A DNA stretch of 29,852 nt from VBDM01 sp964430565 (GCA_964430565.1 CAYSFD010000033.1:1-29852), one strand, 5' to 3'. Positions 7,347 through 16,250 are shown, counted from the first letter of the stretch. The notes: a model not told the origin generated them from the sequence alone. Numbers and translations are program-made.

Positions 7347-8231
7347 TCACTTTTGCCCGAATCCGAGGATGCCGCCGGCAGCGGCGCGCGGGTCGCGCGC
7401 CTCCCAGCGGCCCGCTTCGACCGCAGCGAGAAAATCGGCGACCTCGCGATTGAACGCCCCGGGTTCCTCCAGATTGATCGCGTGCCCGGAGCGGGGCATC
7501 ACGATCAGACCGGACCCGGGGATGGACCGCTTCATGAGCAGGCCCGCCTCGAGGCAGGGTTCGTCCTCGTCTCCGGTCATGATCAACGTGGGTACCGCGA
7601 TCCTCTTCATCCCGTCAACGAGCTGGAAGAGCAGCGGGCGCCGCTTCTGCACGCCGCGCAGCGTGTTCGACGCGCCGCGCGGCGAGTGATCGGCCAGTGC
7701 GGCGGCGAATTCGCGCCAGCCACGCGGGTCCTTGTTCTGGTATTGCACGCGCGTCGGTCCGATCGCGTATTTCGCGGCCGCCGCCGGCCAATCGGTGTCG
7801 AAGGCCTGCGCCGCTGCTTCACACTCGGCGTGGAACTTGTCCTCTTCGCCGGGGCGCGCGCCGTAGCCGCAACCGGCGATCACAAGCGAGCGAGCCCGCT
7901 CGGGATGTGCAAGTCCTACATGCAGCGTCGCGAACCCGCCCATCGACAGGCCCACGATGTGGGCGCGGTCGATCCGGAGATGGTCGAGAATGGCGACGAT
8001 GTCATCGCGCGCACGCGCCTGCGAGTAGCGTTCCGTATCTGCGGGCACATCGGACGGGAGATAACCGCGGGCGTTGAACGCAATGCAGCGGTAGCGGCGC
8101 GAGAAGAACCGAACTTGCAGCTCCCAGCTGCGATGGTCGCCGGCGAACTCGTGGACGAACACGATCGGCGCGCCGGCGCCGGCTTCCTCGTAGTAGAGCT
8201 TCACGCCATCATCGGCGGCGGCATGGGGCAT
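7347..8231 (-). CDS. Alpha/beta-fold hydrolase (3-oxoadipate enol-lactonase-like)
   Basis: This 294-residue protein is an alpha/beta hydrolase with a complete triad: nucleophile Ser96 in GLSMGG, an acid at Asp221 or Asp223 in TGDEDEPC, and His250 in RSGHAINLEEP. The VFVHEFAGDHRSW loop would form the oxyanion hole, although the HG pair usual in this loop is HE here. It likely hydrolyses an ester, lactone or related C-C bond. I chose the ATG at 8231, which has GGAG about seven bases upstream and gives a normal N-terminus. Longer readings run antisense through the ltrA relic. It is the first gene of the hydrolase-dehydrogenase-amidase operon. Confidence 0.88.
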   Translation of the reverse strand: MPHAAADDGVKLYYEEAGAGAPIVFVHEFAGDHRSWELQVRFFSRRYRCIAFNARGYLPSDVPADTERYSQARARDDIVAILDHLRIDRAHIVGLSMGGFATLHVGLAHPERARSLVIAGCGYGARPGEEDKFHAECEAAAQAFDTDWPAAAAKYAIGPTRVQYQNKDPRGWREFAAALADHSPRGASNTLRGVQKRRPLLFQLVDGMKRIAVPTLIMTGDEDEPCLEAGLLMKRSIPGSGLIVMPRSGHAINLEEPGAFNREVADFLAAVEAGRWEARDPRAAAGGILGFGQK

Positions 8232-8349
8232 AGCGGTCTCCGTTGTCCAGCTCGATAAACCGGGGCTTGCACTTGTAGTATAAGCGGACGCGCGGGCAAA
8301 AAAACCTGTTGGAGTGGCAGGGGCTGGCTGGTTCGCTCCCGGTGAAGTC

Positions 8350-8568
8350 GGCGCTGCGTTCGTCGATGCGCGCTGGGCGTGGCTTCTGTTCCTCGCGGCG
8401 TCGTCACTCTTCGTCGCGGTGACGGTCTTGAGGCGCGAGCGGCGCTTCACGCTCAACGCCCACCACTTCGCGGAGCGCCACGGGCTCGTCATTCTCATCG
8501 TGCTGGGCGAGTCGGCGATCGCGATCGCCATGGGCGCGAGCGCTTCCACGGTCAAGGGCGAATGGCTG
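8350..8568 (+). repeat. Direct repeat copy 2 (ltrA segment)
   Basis: This is the partner of 1505-1723, 219 bases without gaps and with about 15 differences by eye. It lies upstream of the hydrolase operon, antisense to it, and has no gene start of its own. Confidence 0.85.
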
Positions 8569-8738
8569 GGTCATGGGGCATGAAGCCCGTCGCCGTGCGC
8601 TTGCTCGGTGCCGCTTTGGCGGTGGTGTTGGGTTTTACCGGGACGCGCTGGGGAGCGTAGGCCGCGCTTGCGGCGATCGCGGCGCTGGCGATCGCCGTCC
8701 TCCTGATCGAGCGGCGGCTGGAATCCGGCAGGAATTGA
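8350..8738 (+). pseudogene. Second LtrA relic: internal segment plus probable C-terminal tail
   Basis: From 8350 to 8568 the plus strand encodes a central LtrA segment (FVDARWAWLLFLA, LRRERRFTLNAHHFAERHG, ILIVLGESAIAIAMGASAS). A new frame then runs from an ATG at 8580 and reads a hydrophobic helix (VRLLGAALAVVLGFTGTRWGA), an in-frame TAG at 8658-8660, then AALAAIAALAIAVLLIERRL and a TGA at 8736-8738. The second part looks like the last membrane helices of an LtrA protein, but that assignment rests on hydrophobicity and position, not on a sequence signature. The N-terminal third is missing. The final stop lies directly against the convergent stop of the flavin-binding gene, so this may be the original ltrA locus. 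Confidence 0.6.
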
Positions 8739-9359
8739 TCACTCGACCGGGGAGCGCAGTCTCCTGTTTTCCGCCTCCAGCGCTTCGATGCGCCGATCGC
8801 GCTCGGCCAGGGCCTTCGCCACGTCCTCGGCCGAGAAGCGCTGCGGGATGTGCTGCGGACAGTTCGAATCCCACGCGGAAACCGTAAACAGGATCGCGTG
8901 CTCGGCACGCGCCTTGTAGCCTTCCGGCATCAGCTTCGCATTCAGCTCAGCGTCGTCCTCGACGATGCGCGCCGTGCCCCAGATCTTGATGCGCCGCCGC
9001 TGCTCGTAGTCGATCAGGAACAGATGGGCCTTGGGGTTCTCCGTAAGATTGCCGGCGGTGATGTACTGCCGGTTGCCCGAGTAGTCGGCGAAACCGATGG
9101 TCCTTTCGTCGGTGACGCGCAGGAAACCGGCCGGCCCGCCGCGATGCTGAATGTAGGGCTGGCCTTCGCGGTTGGCGGTGGCGAGGAAAACGCTCGTCTG
9201 CGTTCCGATGAAGTCCGCGAGCTCGGGAGTGATGCGCGTCTCCCAGGAGCCCCGCTGCTCCATGAGGCCGTAGGCGCGGCGCGAGCCCTTGCGCGCCTGG
9301 ATCGCCTTGACGCCCGGTGTAAAGGCGACGTCGCTCGAATATCTGTCCGTGCTCTCCAT
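8739..9359 (-). CDS. Pyridoxamine 5'-phosphate oxidase-like (PPOX) FMN-binding protein
   Basis: This 206-residue cytoplasmic protein has the split-barrel flavin-binding fold of the PPOX class. Typical segments are TQTSVFLATANREGQPYIQHRGG (about 53-75), then FADYSGNRQYITAGNL and a strand with RRIKIWGTARIVED. Members reduce or bind flavin, F420 or haem-type ligands, and the true activity is not evident. An unusual C-terminal tail (about 180-204) is a charged, probably coiled-coil helix rich in Glu, Arg and Ala. AAAGGAG sits about ten bases upstream of the ATG. It is transcribed divergently from the LysR-type gene, which often means the regulator controls it. Confidence 0.85.
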   Translation of the reverse strand: MESTDRYSSDVAFTPGVKAIQARKGSRRAYGLMEQRGSWETRITPELADFIGTQTSVFLATANREGQPYIQHRGGPAGFLRVTDERTIGFADYSGNRQYITAGNLTENPKAHLFLIDYEQRRRIKIWGTARIVEDDAELNAKLMPEGYKARAEHAILFTVSAWDSNCPQHIPQRFSAEDVAKALAERDRRIEALEAENRRLRSPVE

Positions 9360-9444
9360 GACGGGTGCGCTCCTTTCAAAATTGCCCCCGGCAGGCTACA
9401 GACTTCTACCGCATGGAACTAGACCGTATTTCTTGTATACACTG

Positions 9445-9459
9445 TTCCATATTATGGAA
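9445..9459 (+). promoter_or_regulatory. Perfect 15-bp palindrome, candidate LysR-type operator
   Basis: TTCCATATTATGGAA has seven-base arms around one central T with no mismatch. It ends eight bases before the LysR-gene ATG and overlaps the probable ribosome site GGAAG. A TATACA at 9436-9441 could be a -10 box for that gene. LysR-type sites are commonly interrupted palindromes containing T-N11-A, and this one fits loosely. Binding here would suit autorepression. The divergent PPOX gene starts 85 bases to the left. Confidence 0.55.
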
Positions 9460-9467
9460 GCCTCGAC

Positions 9468-10370
9468 ATGAACCGGCTCGAATCGATGTCGGTTTTCCTG
9501 ACCGTGGTCGAAGCCGGCAGTCTCTCCGCGGCGGGGCGAAAGCTCGGGATGCCACTCGCGACGGTTAGCCGCAAGCTCTCGGAGCTCGAAACGCATCTCA
9601 AGGCGCGGCTGCTGACCCGCTCGACCCGGCAGCTCTCGCTGACCGACGCGGGGCGCGCTTATGTCGCGGCCTGCAAGCGCATCCTGGAAGACCTGAACGA
9701 AGCCGAGCGCTCGGCGTCGGGCGAGTACAGCGCCCCGAGGGGCGAACTCGTCGTGACCGCGCCCATCGTGTTCGGCCGCCTGCACGTGCTCCCCGTCATA
9801 GCCGGGTTTCTCAAGGCCTACCCGGAGGTCGATGTGCGCCTGGTTCTGGGCGACCGGGTCATCAATCTCCTCGAGGACCATGTCGATCTCGCCGTTCGCA
9901 TCGGCGAGCTGCCCGACAGCAGCCTGAGCGCGACGCGCGTCGGCGCGATCGGTCGCGTCGTTTGCGCCAGCCCGGGGTACCTTGCCGCGCGCGGCTCGCC
10001 GGGCTCCCCCGGTGAGCTCGGCGCGCATCAATGCGTCACTTTCGATACGCTGTTGTCGCCGACTTTCTGGACATTCAAAGTGGGCGGCACCGAGCTGTCG
10101 GTACCGATCCATTCCAGGCTCACCGTGAACACCGCCGAGGCCGCCGTCGACGCGGCGATCGCGGGCGTGGGCGTCACGCGCGTCCTGTCCTACCAGGTCG
10201 AGGACGCCGTGCGGGCCGGCTTGCTAGACATCGTGCTCCGGGAATTCGAGCCCATGCCCGTCCCGGTCAGCCTCGTCTTCGCCAACCAGAAACGCGTGCC
10301 GCTGAAGCTGCGTGCCTTCCTCGACTACGCCGTGCCTCGCCTGCGCGAGCGGCTGCAGAAGGCGAGCTGA
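9468..10370 (+). CDS. LysR-family transcriptional regulator
   Basis: This 300-residue protein has the LysR arrangement: an N-terminal winged helix-turn-helix (about 1-60, with FLTVVEAGSLSAAGRKLGM and the recognition helix region ATVSRKLSELE), a linker helix, and a periplasmic-binding-like effector domain from about residue 90 (GELVVTAPIVFGRLHVLP onward). The segment after the HTH, LLTRSTRQLSLTDAGRAY, is typical of the large branch of LysR proteins that includes AaeR/DmlR-like regulators. GGAAG lies about seven bases upstream of the ATG. It is divergent from the PPOX gene with a 108-base intergenic region containing a strong palindrome, and is followed immediately by a hairpin terminator. Confidence 0.93.
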   Translation: MNRLESMSVFLTVVEAGSLSAAGRKLGMPLATVSRKLSELETHLKARLLTRSTRQLSLTDAGRAYVAACKRILEDLNEAERSASGEYSAPRGELVVTAPIVFGRLHVLPVIAGFLKAYPEVDVRLVLGDRVINLLEDHVDLAVRIGELPDSSLSATRVGAIGRVVCASPGYLAARGSPGSPGELGAHQCVTFDTLLSPTFWTFKVGGTELSVPIHSRLTVNTAEAAVDAAIAGVGVTRVLSYQVEDAVRAGLLDIVLREFEPMPVPVSLVFANQKRVPLKLRAFLDYAVPRLRERLQKAS

Positions 10371-10371
10371 A

Positions 10372-10394
10372 GACCGCACCGGTCGGTTTTTTTT
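10372..10394 (+). terminator. Rho-independent terminator after the LysR gene
   Basis: Directly after the LysR stop, GACCG and CGGTC form a five-base stem with a three-base loop, followed by GG and eight consecutive T residues. It separates the regulator from the downstream ABC operon. Confidence 0.7.
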
Positions 10395-10460
10395 CCGCTC
10401 CAGGCAGCTTCCGCCGAGCGGTTACGCCGCCTTCGGCCAAGGCCGGTAGCGACGCACCGA

Positions 10461-10477
10461 GTTTCGATATGCGAAAC
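10461..10477 (+). promoter_or_regulatory. GTTTCG-N5-CGAAAC palindrome, candidate IclR-type operator
   Basis: The sequence GTTTCGATATGCGAAAC has two perfect six-base arms around ATATG and lies 133 bases before the ugpC-like start in the 239-base gap after the LysR gene. IclR-family regulators of proteobacteria are known to bind palindromes of this general form, so such a regulator may control the Ugp-like operon. No iclR gene is in the window. A CATAAT at 10558-10563 could be a -10 element, but no good -35 box goes with it. Confidence 0.4.
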
Positions 10478-10609
10478 TTTGTCTGCTGCGCGGGCGGACC
10501 GCGTGTATCGTCGACGAAGACGGAGTAAGGAAAGCGTCTCAGCATCAGACGGCCGGGCATAATAGACACGCTGCCGTTCACGCCGGCCGGCCACCGCGAG
10601 AGGAGCGCG

Positions 10610-11698
<1,089 letters not shown>

Positions 11699-11773
11699 GG
11701 TGGATCAAGCCGGCAATGTCTTGAAGGTGTAGCTTTTCAGATATTTGTCGCCGTTTACAGTGAAAGGAAAACC

Positions 11774-13048
11774 ATGAAAACCGTTCTGACCCTGGTGTTT
11801 ACCGCACTCTTTGCGACCGTTTCGCCGGCGCGCGCCGATACCGAGCTCACGTTCTACTACCCGATCGCCGTCGGCGGCCCGCTCACCAAGGTGATCGACA
11901 GCCTCGCCGCGCAGTTCGAGAAGGAGAATCCCGGCATCAAGGTGCATCCGATCTACGCCGGCAACTACGACGATGCGCGCATCAAGGCGCTCGCCGCGCT
12001 CAAGGCCGGCCAGCCGGCGCAGCTCTCGGTGCTCTTTTCGATCGACATCTACGAGCTGCTCGAGCAGGACGTGATCATGCCCTTCGACGACATCGCCACC
12101 TCGACCGAGGACAAGGCCTGGCTCAAGTCCTTCTACCCGGCGCTGATGGCGAACGGCACCTACAAGGGCAAGGTCTACGGCATCCCGTTCCAGCGATCGA
12201 CCATCGTCATGTACTGGAACAAGGACGCGTTCAAGGAAGCCGGGCTCGACCCGGAGAAGCCGCCCGTCAACTGGAACGAGATGACGCAGATGGCCTCGAA
12301 GCTCGTGAAGAAGGACGCGAGCGGCAACGTGCAGCGCTGGGGCGTGATGGTGCCCTCCACCGGCTACGCCTACTGGATGTTCCAGGCGTTCGCGCGCGAA
12401 AACGGCCAGGACCTAATGAACAAGGACGGCAACCGCACCAACTACGCGCACCCCGACGTGATCGCCGCGCTGCAGTACTGGCGCGACCTGGGCGCGAAGC
12501 ACAAGGTGATGCCGGAGGGCACCGTCGAGTGGGGCACGCTGCGCCAGGCTTTCACCGAGGGCAAGACCGCGATCATGTGGCACACCACGGGCAACCTCAC
12601 CGCGGTGAAGGACACGGCCAAATTCCCGTTCGGCGTCGCCATGCTGCCCGCTTCCAAGCAGCGCGGCTCGCCCACCGGCGGCGGCAACTTCTACGTATTC
12701 AAGAAGACCACGCCGGAAGAACGCAAGGCGGCGCTCGCCTTCATCAAGTTCATGACCGCGCCGGAGCGCACCGCCGACTGGAGCATCGCCACCGGCTACG
12801 TCGCCACGCGCCCCGACGCCTACGAGACGCGGAAGCTGAAGGAGTACGTGAGCGGCTTCCCGCAGGCCGCGGTCGCGCGCGACCAGTTCAAGTTCGCCAC
12901 CGCCGAGCTCTCGACGTTCCAGACGGGGCGCGTGCGCAAGCTCCTGGATGACGCGATCCAGGCCTCGCTGACCGGCGGCAAGACGCCTGCCGAGGCGCTG
13001 AAAGGCGCGCAGGCGGAAGCCGAGAAACTGCTGAGACCGTACCGCTGA
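11774..13048 (+). CDS. ugpB: Extracellular solute-binding protein, UgpB-like (family 1)
   Basis: This 424-residue protein is the periplasmic receptor of the importer. A Sec signal peptide spans residues 1-21 (cleavage after ARA). The mature protein has the family-1 fold. Segments that resemble glycerol-3-phosphate binding proteins are VIDSLAAQFEKENPGIKV, the following YAGNYDDARIKALAALKAGQPAQ and the late GGGNFYVFKKTTPEERKAA. AAAGGAAA precedes the ATG. A 75-base AT-richer gap separates it from the ATPase and may hold a second promoter. Its TGA is shared with the beginning of the next gene. Assignment to sn-glycerol 3-phosphate or its diesters rests on similarity and on the nearby phosphodiesterase gene. 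Confidence 0.82.
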   Translation: MKTVLTLVFTALFATVSPARADTELTFYYPIAVGGPLTKVIDSLAAQFEKENPGIKVHPIYAGNYDDARIKALAALKAGQPAQLSVLFSIDIYELLEQDVIMPFDDIATSTEDKAWLKSFYPALMANGTYKGKVYGIPFQRSTIVMYWNKDAFKEAGLDPEKPPVNWNEMTQMASKLVKKDASGNVQRWGVMVPSTGYAYWMFQAFARENGQDLMNKDGNRTNYAHPDVIAALQYWRDLGAKHKVMPEGTVEWGTLRQAFTEGKTAIMWHTTGNLTAVKDTAKFPFGVAMLPASKQRGSPTGGGNFYVFKKTTPEERKAALAFIKFMTAPERTADWSIATGYVATRPDAYETRKLKEYVSGFPQAAVARDQFKFATAELSTFQTGRVRKLLDDAIQASLTGGKTPAEALKGAQAEAEKLLRPYR

Positions 13049-13923
13049 GCCGCTCGTCCCTGCAGAACGTCTACGGCTGGCTGCTGCTCACGCCAGCCGC
13101 GGTCCTGCTCGTCGGGTTCACGCACTACCCGGCGGCGGCGACGCTCGTCGACAGCCTGTTCTCCACCGGCACGGCGATGCGGCCTTCGCGCTTCGTGGGC
13201 CTCGCGAACTACGCCGCGCTCGGCGACGACCCGATCTTCTGGCAAGTGCTGGGCAACAACTTCTGGTTTGCGCTTGGCACCATTCCGACCTCGATCGCGC
13301 TCGCCATGCTGATGGCGCTATGGGTGAACGACCGCCTGCCGGCGCGCGCGCTGGTGCGCATGAGCTACTTCACGCCGACCATCCTGCCGATGATCGCGGT
13401 GGCGAACCTGTGGCTGTACTTCTACACGCCGCAGATCGGGCTGCTCGACAAGCTTGCGGCGCTGTTCGGCTTCGCCAGCCACAACTGGCTCGGCGAGCCG
13501 CGGACGGTGATGGGCTGCCTGGTCGCGATGACGATCTGGAAGGAAGCGGGCTTCTTCATGATCTTCTACCTCGCCGCGCTGCAGTCGCTGCCGCCCGAAC
13601 TGGAGGAAGCCGCGAAGATCGAGGGCGCCTCGCGCTGGTACTACTTCCGGCGCGTGACCTTTCCGCTGCTCATGCCGACCACGCTCTTCGTGCTGGTGAA
13701 CGCGACCATCAACTCGTTCAAGCTGGTGGACCACCTGTTCATCCTCACCAAGGGCGGGCCGGACAATGCCTCGAACCTGCTCCTCTACTACATTTACCAG
13801 GTGGCGTTCAGCTTCTTCGACACCGCCTACGCCGCCACGCTGACCCTGGTGCTCCTGCTGCTGCTCGCGACGCTCGCGATCGTGCAGTTCCAGCTGATCG
13901 AGAAGCGCGTGCACTACCGATGA
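13045..13923 (+). CDS. ugpA: ABC transporter permease, UgpA type, apparently started at a CTG codon
   Basis: This is the first membrane subunit of the importer, about 292 residues if read from CTG 13045, a normal length for UgpA. The segment VYGWLLLTPAAVLLVGF near the N-terminus is the expected first helix. The ATPase-contact loop EEAAKIEGASRWYYFRRV lies at about 188-205. No ATG, GTG or TTG exists in frame between a TGA at 12949 and an ATG at 13177, and starting at 13177 would remove the first helix and about 44 residues. The CTG overlaps the ugpB stop as CTGA, mirroring the ATGA/GTGA couplings elsewhere in the window. An undetected base error is the alternative. It overlaps ugpE by four bases. 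Confidence 0.78.
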   Translation: MSRSSLQNVYGWLLLTPAAVLLVGFTHYPAAATLVDSLFSTGTAMRPSRFVGLANYAALGDDPIFWQVLGNNFWFALGTIPTSIALAMLMALWVNDRLPARALVRMSYFTPTILPMIAVANLWLYFYTPQIGLLDKLAALFGFASHNWLGEPRTVMGCLVAMTIWKEAGFFMIFYLAALQSLPPELEEAAKIEGASRWYYFRRVTFPLLMPTTLFVLVNATINSFKLVDHLFILTKGGPDNASNLLLYYIYQVAFSFFDTAYAATLTLVLLLLLATLAIVQFQLIEKRVHYR

Positions 13924-14738
13924 GGCTGTTCGACCAAAGAATCCCCGTGCTGGAAACAAGCGCCGCCTGGCTGCTCGCGTTCCTGTGGCTCTCGCCGCTG
14001 CTCTACGCCTTCTGGGCCGCGTTCCATCCGGCCGCGCTCGCGACGCACTTCGATCCCCTCTCGCCGCTCACGCTCGAGAATTTCGAGAAGGCCTGGACCT
14101 ACGCGCCCTTCCCGCGCCATTTCCTGAACACCGTCATGCTGGTGACGATGATCCTCTCGGCGCAGCTCGTGCTCTGCACCCTCGCCGCCTTCGCCTTCGC
14201 GCGCTTCGAGTTCGCCGGGCGCGACATCGCCTTCGGCCTGGTGCTGGTGCAGCTCATGATCATGCCGGAGGTGCTGATCGTAGAGAACTACGTCACCATG
14301 GCGCGGCTGGGGCTGGTCGACACCATCCTCGGCATCGGCCTGCCCTACATGGCGAGCGCCTTCGGTATCTTCCTCCTGCGCCAGACCTTCAAGACCATCC
14401 CGCGCGAGCTCGAGGACGCGGCGCGCGTCGAAGGCTGCTCGATGCTCGGCGTGCTCTGGCGCGTGTACGTCCCCCTCGCGCGCCCGACCTACCTCGCCTA
14501 CGCGCTCGTCTCAGTGAGCTACCACTGGAACAACTTCCTCTGGCCGCTTGTCATCACCAACACCGTCAACACCCGCCCGCTCACCGTCGGCCTCGCCATC
14601 TTCGGCGCGCCCGAGTCCGGCGTCGACTGGGCGGTGATCAGCGCGGGGACCATCATGGCCGTTGCACCGCTCCTCGTCGCGTTTCTTTTATTTCAGCGGC
14701 AGTTCATGCAGTCGTTCATGCAGGCGGGCATCAAGTGA
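13920..14738 (+). CDS. ugpE: ABC transporter permease, UgpE type
   Basis: This 272-residue protein is the second membrane subunit. It has six hydrophobic segments and the CUT1 permease contact loop LEDAARVEGCSMLGVLWRV at about 164-182, followed by PLARPTYLAYALVSVSYHWNNFLWPL, typical of UgpE/LacG-type permeases. It ends with a cytoplasmic RQFMQSFMQAGIK, close to the usual C-terminus in the family. The ATG overlaps the preceding stop (ATGA). It closes the operon, and the next gene converges on it after 141 bases in which I see no clear U-tract terminator. Confidence 0.88.
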   Translation: MRLFDQRIPVLETSAAWLLAFLWLSPLLYAFWAAFHPAALATHFDPLSPLTLENFEKAWTYAPFPRHFLNTVMLVTMILSAQLVLCTLAAFAFARFEFAGRDIAFGLVLVQLMIMPEVLIVENYVTMARLGLVDTILGIGLPYMASAFGIFLLRQTFKTIPRELEDAARVEGCSMLGVLWRVYVPLARPTYLAYALVSVSYHWNNFLWPLVITNTVNTRPLTVGLAIFGAPESGVDWAVISAGTIMAVAPLLVAFLLFQRQFMQSFMQAGIK

Positions 14739-14879
14739 GCAACAGTCCGCCGGCTCCATCTCGGGGCCCTTGCGTTCAAGGGCGAGCGCGGAGCCACGCG
14801 GGCAATCTCAGCGTCGCCCCTTTCAACCCGGCCGGCTTGAAAAAGAAGACCCCTCCGGAGAGCTTCGTTCGACCTGCGC

Positions 14880-16250
14880 CTACGCCGCCTTCGGCACCGC
14901 CGGCAGCCCGGCGAGCGCCTGGGCGAGCGCCTTCTCGTCGTAATCCCGGTCTTCGAGTTTCCCGGCGAAGTAGTCGGTATAGGCCTGCATGTCGAAGTGG
15001 CCGTGCCCGGAGAGATTGAAAAGGATGGTGCGGCCACGGCCTTCGCTGCGGCACTTGAGCGCCTCGTCCACGGCGCAGCGTATGGCGTGGCTCGACTCGG
15101 GCGCCGGGACGATCCCCTCGGCGCGCGCGAACTGCACTGCCGCCTCGAAACATTTCGTCTGGTGGTAGGCCACGGCCTCGATCAATCCCAGTGACTTCAG
15201 GTGCGAAACGAGCGGCGACATGCCGTGGTAGCGCAAGCCGCCGGCGTGGAAACCGGGCGGCGTGAAGGTCGAGCCAAGCGTGTACATTTTGACGAGCGGC
15301 GTGAGGTGGGCGGTGTCGCCGAAATCGAAGGCGTACTTGCCGCGCGTGAGCGAGGGGCAGGCGGCGGGTTCCACCGCGATCAGGCGGCGCTTCCGACCGC
15401 CGCGCAGCTGCGCGCCGAGGAACGGAAAGGCGAGCCCGGCGAAATTGGAGCCGCCGCCGGCGCAGCCGATGACGATATCGGGGTCGTCGCCCGCCATCTC
15501 CATCTGCGCCATCGCCTCGATACCGATCACCGTCTGGTGCATGAGGACGTGATTGAGCACCGAACCCAGGGAATACTTGGTGTCGTCGTGGGTCGCCGCG
15601 ACTTCGACCGCCTCGGAGATCGCGATGCCCAGACTGCCGGGATGTTTCGGGTCCTGCGCGAGGATCGCTCGCCCGGACTGCGTCTCGCTCGAGGGCGAGG
15701 CGACGCACTTCGCGCCGTAAGTTTCCATCAGCGCGCGCCGATAGGGTTTCTGGTCGTAGGAGACGCGCACCATGAAGACCTTGATGTCGATGCCGAAGAG
15801 GGCGCCGGCGAAGGCGAGCGACGAACCCCACTGGCCGGCGCCGGTCTCGGTCGCGATCTTCTTGACGCCGGCTTGGGCGTTGTAGAACGCCTGCGGCACG
15901 GCGGTATTGGGCTTGTGGCTGCCCGAGGGCGAGACGCCCTCATATTTGTAGTAGATCTTCGCCGGCGTCTGCAGCACCTTTTCCAGCCGCCGCGCACGAA
16001 AAAGCGGCGCCGGGCGCCATTGCCGGTACACCTCGCGTACAGGCTCCGGGATTTCGATTTCCCGCTCGGTGCTCACCTCCTGCATGATGAGCGCCATCGG
16101 AAAGAGCGGCGCGAGGTCGTCGGGCCCGATCGGCTGCAGCGTCCCGGGATGCAGCACCGGCGGCGGCGGCGAAGGCAGGTCCGCGACAATGTTGTACCAG
16201 CGCTTCGGGATGCGGGTTTCGTCGAGGACGTACTTCACCGTGTCGGTCAT
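14880..16250 (-). CDS. trpB: TrpB2-type PLP-dependent tryptophan synthase beta-like protein
   Basis: This 456-residue enzyme belongs to the TrpB2 branch of tryptophan synthase beta chains, which is longer at the N-terminus than the common TrpB1. PLP would bind Lys113 in SGSHKPNTA, with the phosphate loop in GCAGGGSNFAG. TrpB2 proteins can join indole and serine to make tryptophan and often stand apart from trpA. No trpA or other trp gene is in the window, so an indole-salvage or related beta-replacement role is as likely as classical synthesis. I chose the ATG at 16250 with GAGAGAGG about five bases upstream. An ATG at 16268 would add six residues and has no ribosome site. Confidence 0.88.
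   Translation of the reverse strand: MTDTVKYVLDETRIPKRWYNIVADLPSPPPPVLHPGTLQPIGPDDLAPLFPMALIMQEVSTEREIEIPEPVREVYRQWRPAPLFRARRLEKVLQTPAKIYYKYEGVSPSGSHKPNTAVPQAFYNAQAGVKKIATETGAGQWGSSLAFAGALFGIDIKVFMVRVSYDQKPYRRALMETYGAKCVASPSSETQSGRAILAQDPKHPGSLGIAISEAVEVAATHDDTKYSLGSVLNHVLMHQTVIGIEAMAQMEMAGDDPDIVIGCAGGGSNFAGLAFPFLGAQLRGGRKRRLIAVEPAACPSLTRGKYAFDFGDTAHLTPLVKMYTLGSTFTPPGFHAGGLRYHGMSPLVSHLKSLGLIEAVAYHQTKCFEAAVQFARAEGIVPAPESSHAIRCAVDEALKCRSEGRGRTILFNLSGHGHFDMQAYTDYFAGKLEDRDYDEKALAQALAGLPAVPKAA

Noticed and set aside
8277..8305. TATACT as a promoter for the hydrolase operon
   Set aside because: The -10 match is good, but no -35-like hexamer lies at 15-19 bases, so it is not listed as a feature.
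8232..8555. N-terminal extension of the alpha/beta hydrolase
   Set aside because: The extra residues are antisense reading of the ltrA relic; the ATG at 8231 has a ribosome site and a normal family start.
13177..13923. ATG 13177 as the start of ugpA
   Set aside because: It would delete the conserved first membrane helix and about 44 residues and leave an unexplained gap after ugpB.
14822..14850. Inverted sequence between ugpE and the TrpB2 gene as a terminator
   Set aside because: The possible stem is short, has a mismatch and no useful loop, and no T-run follows on either strand.
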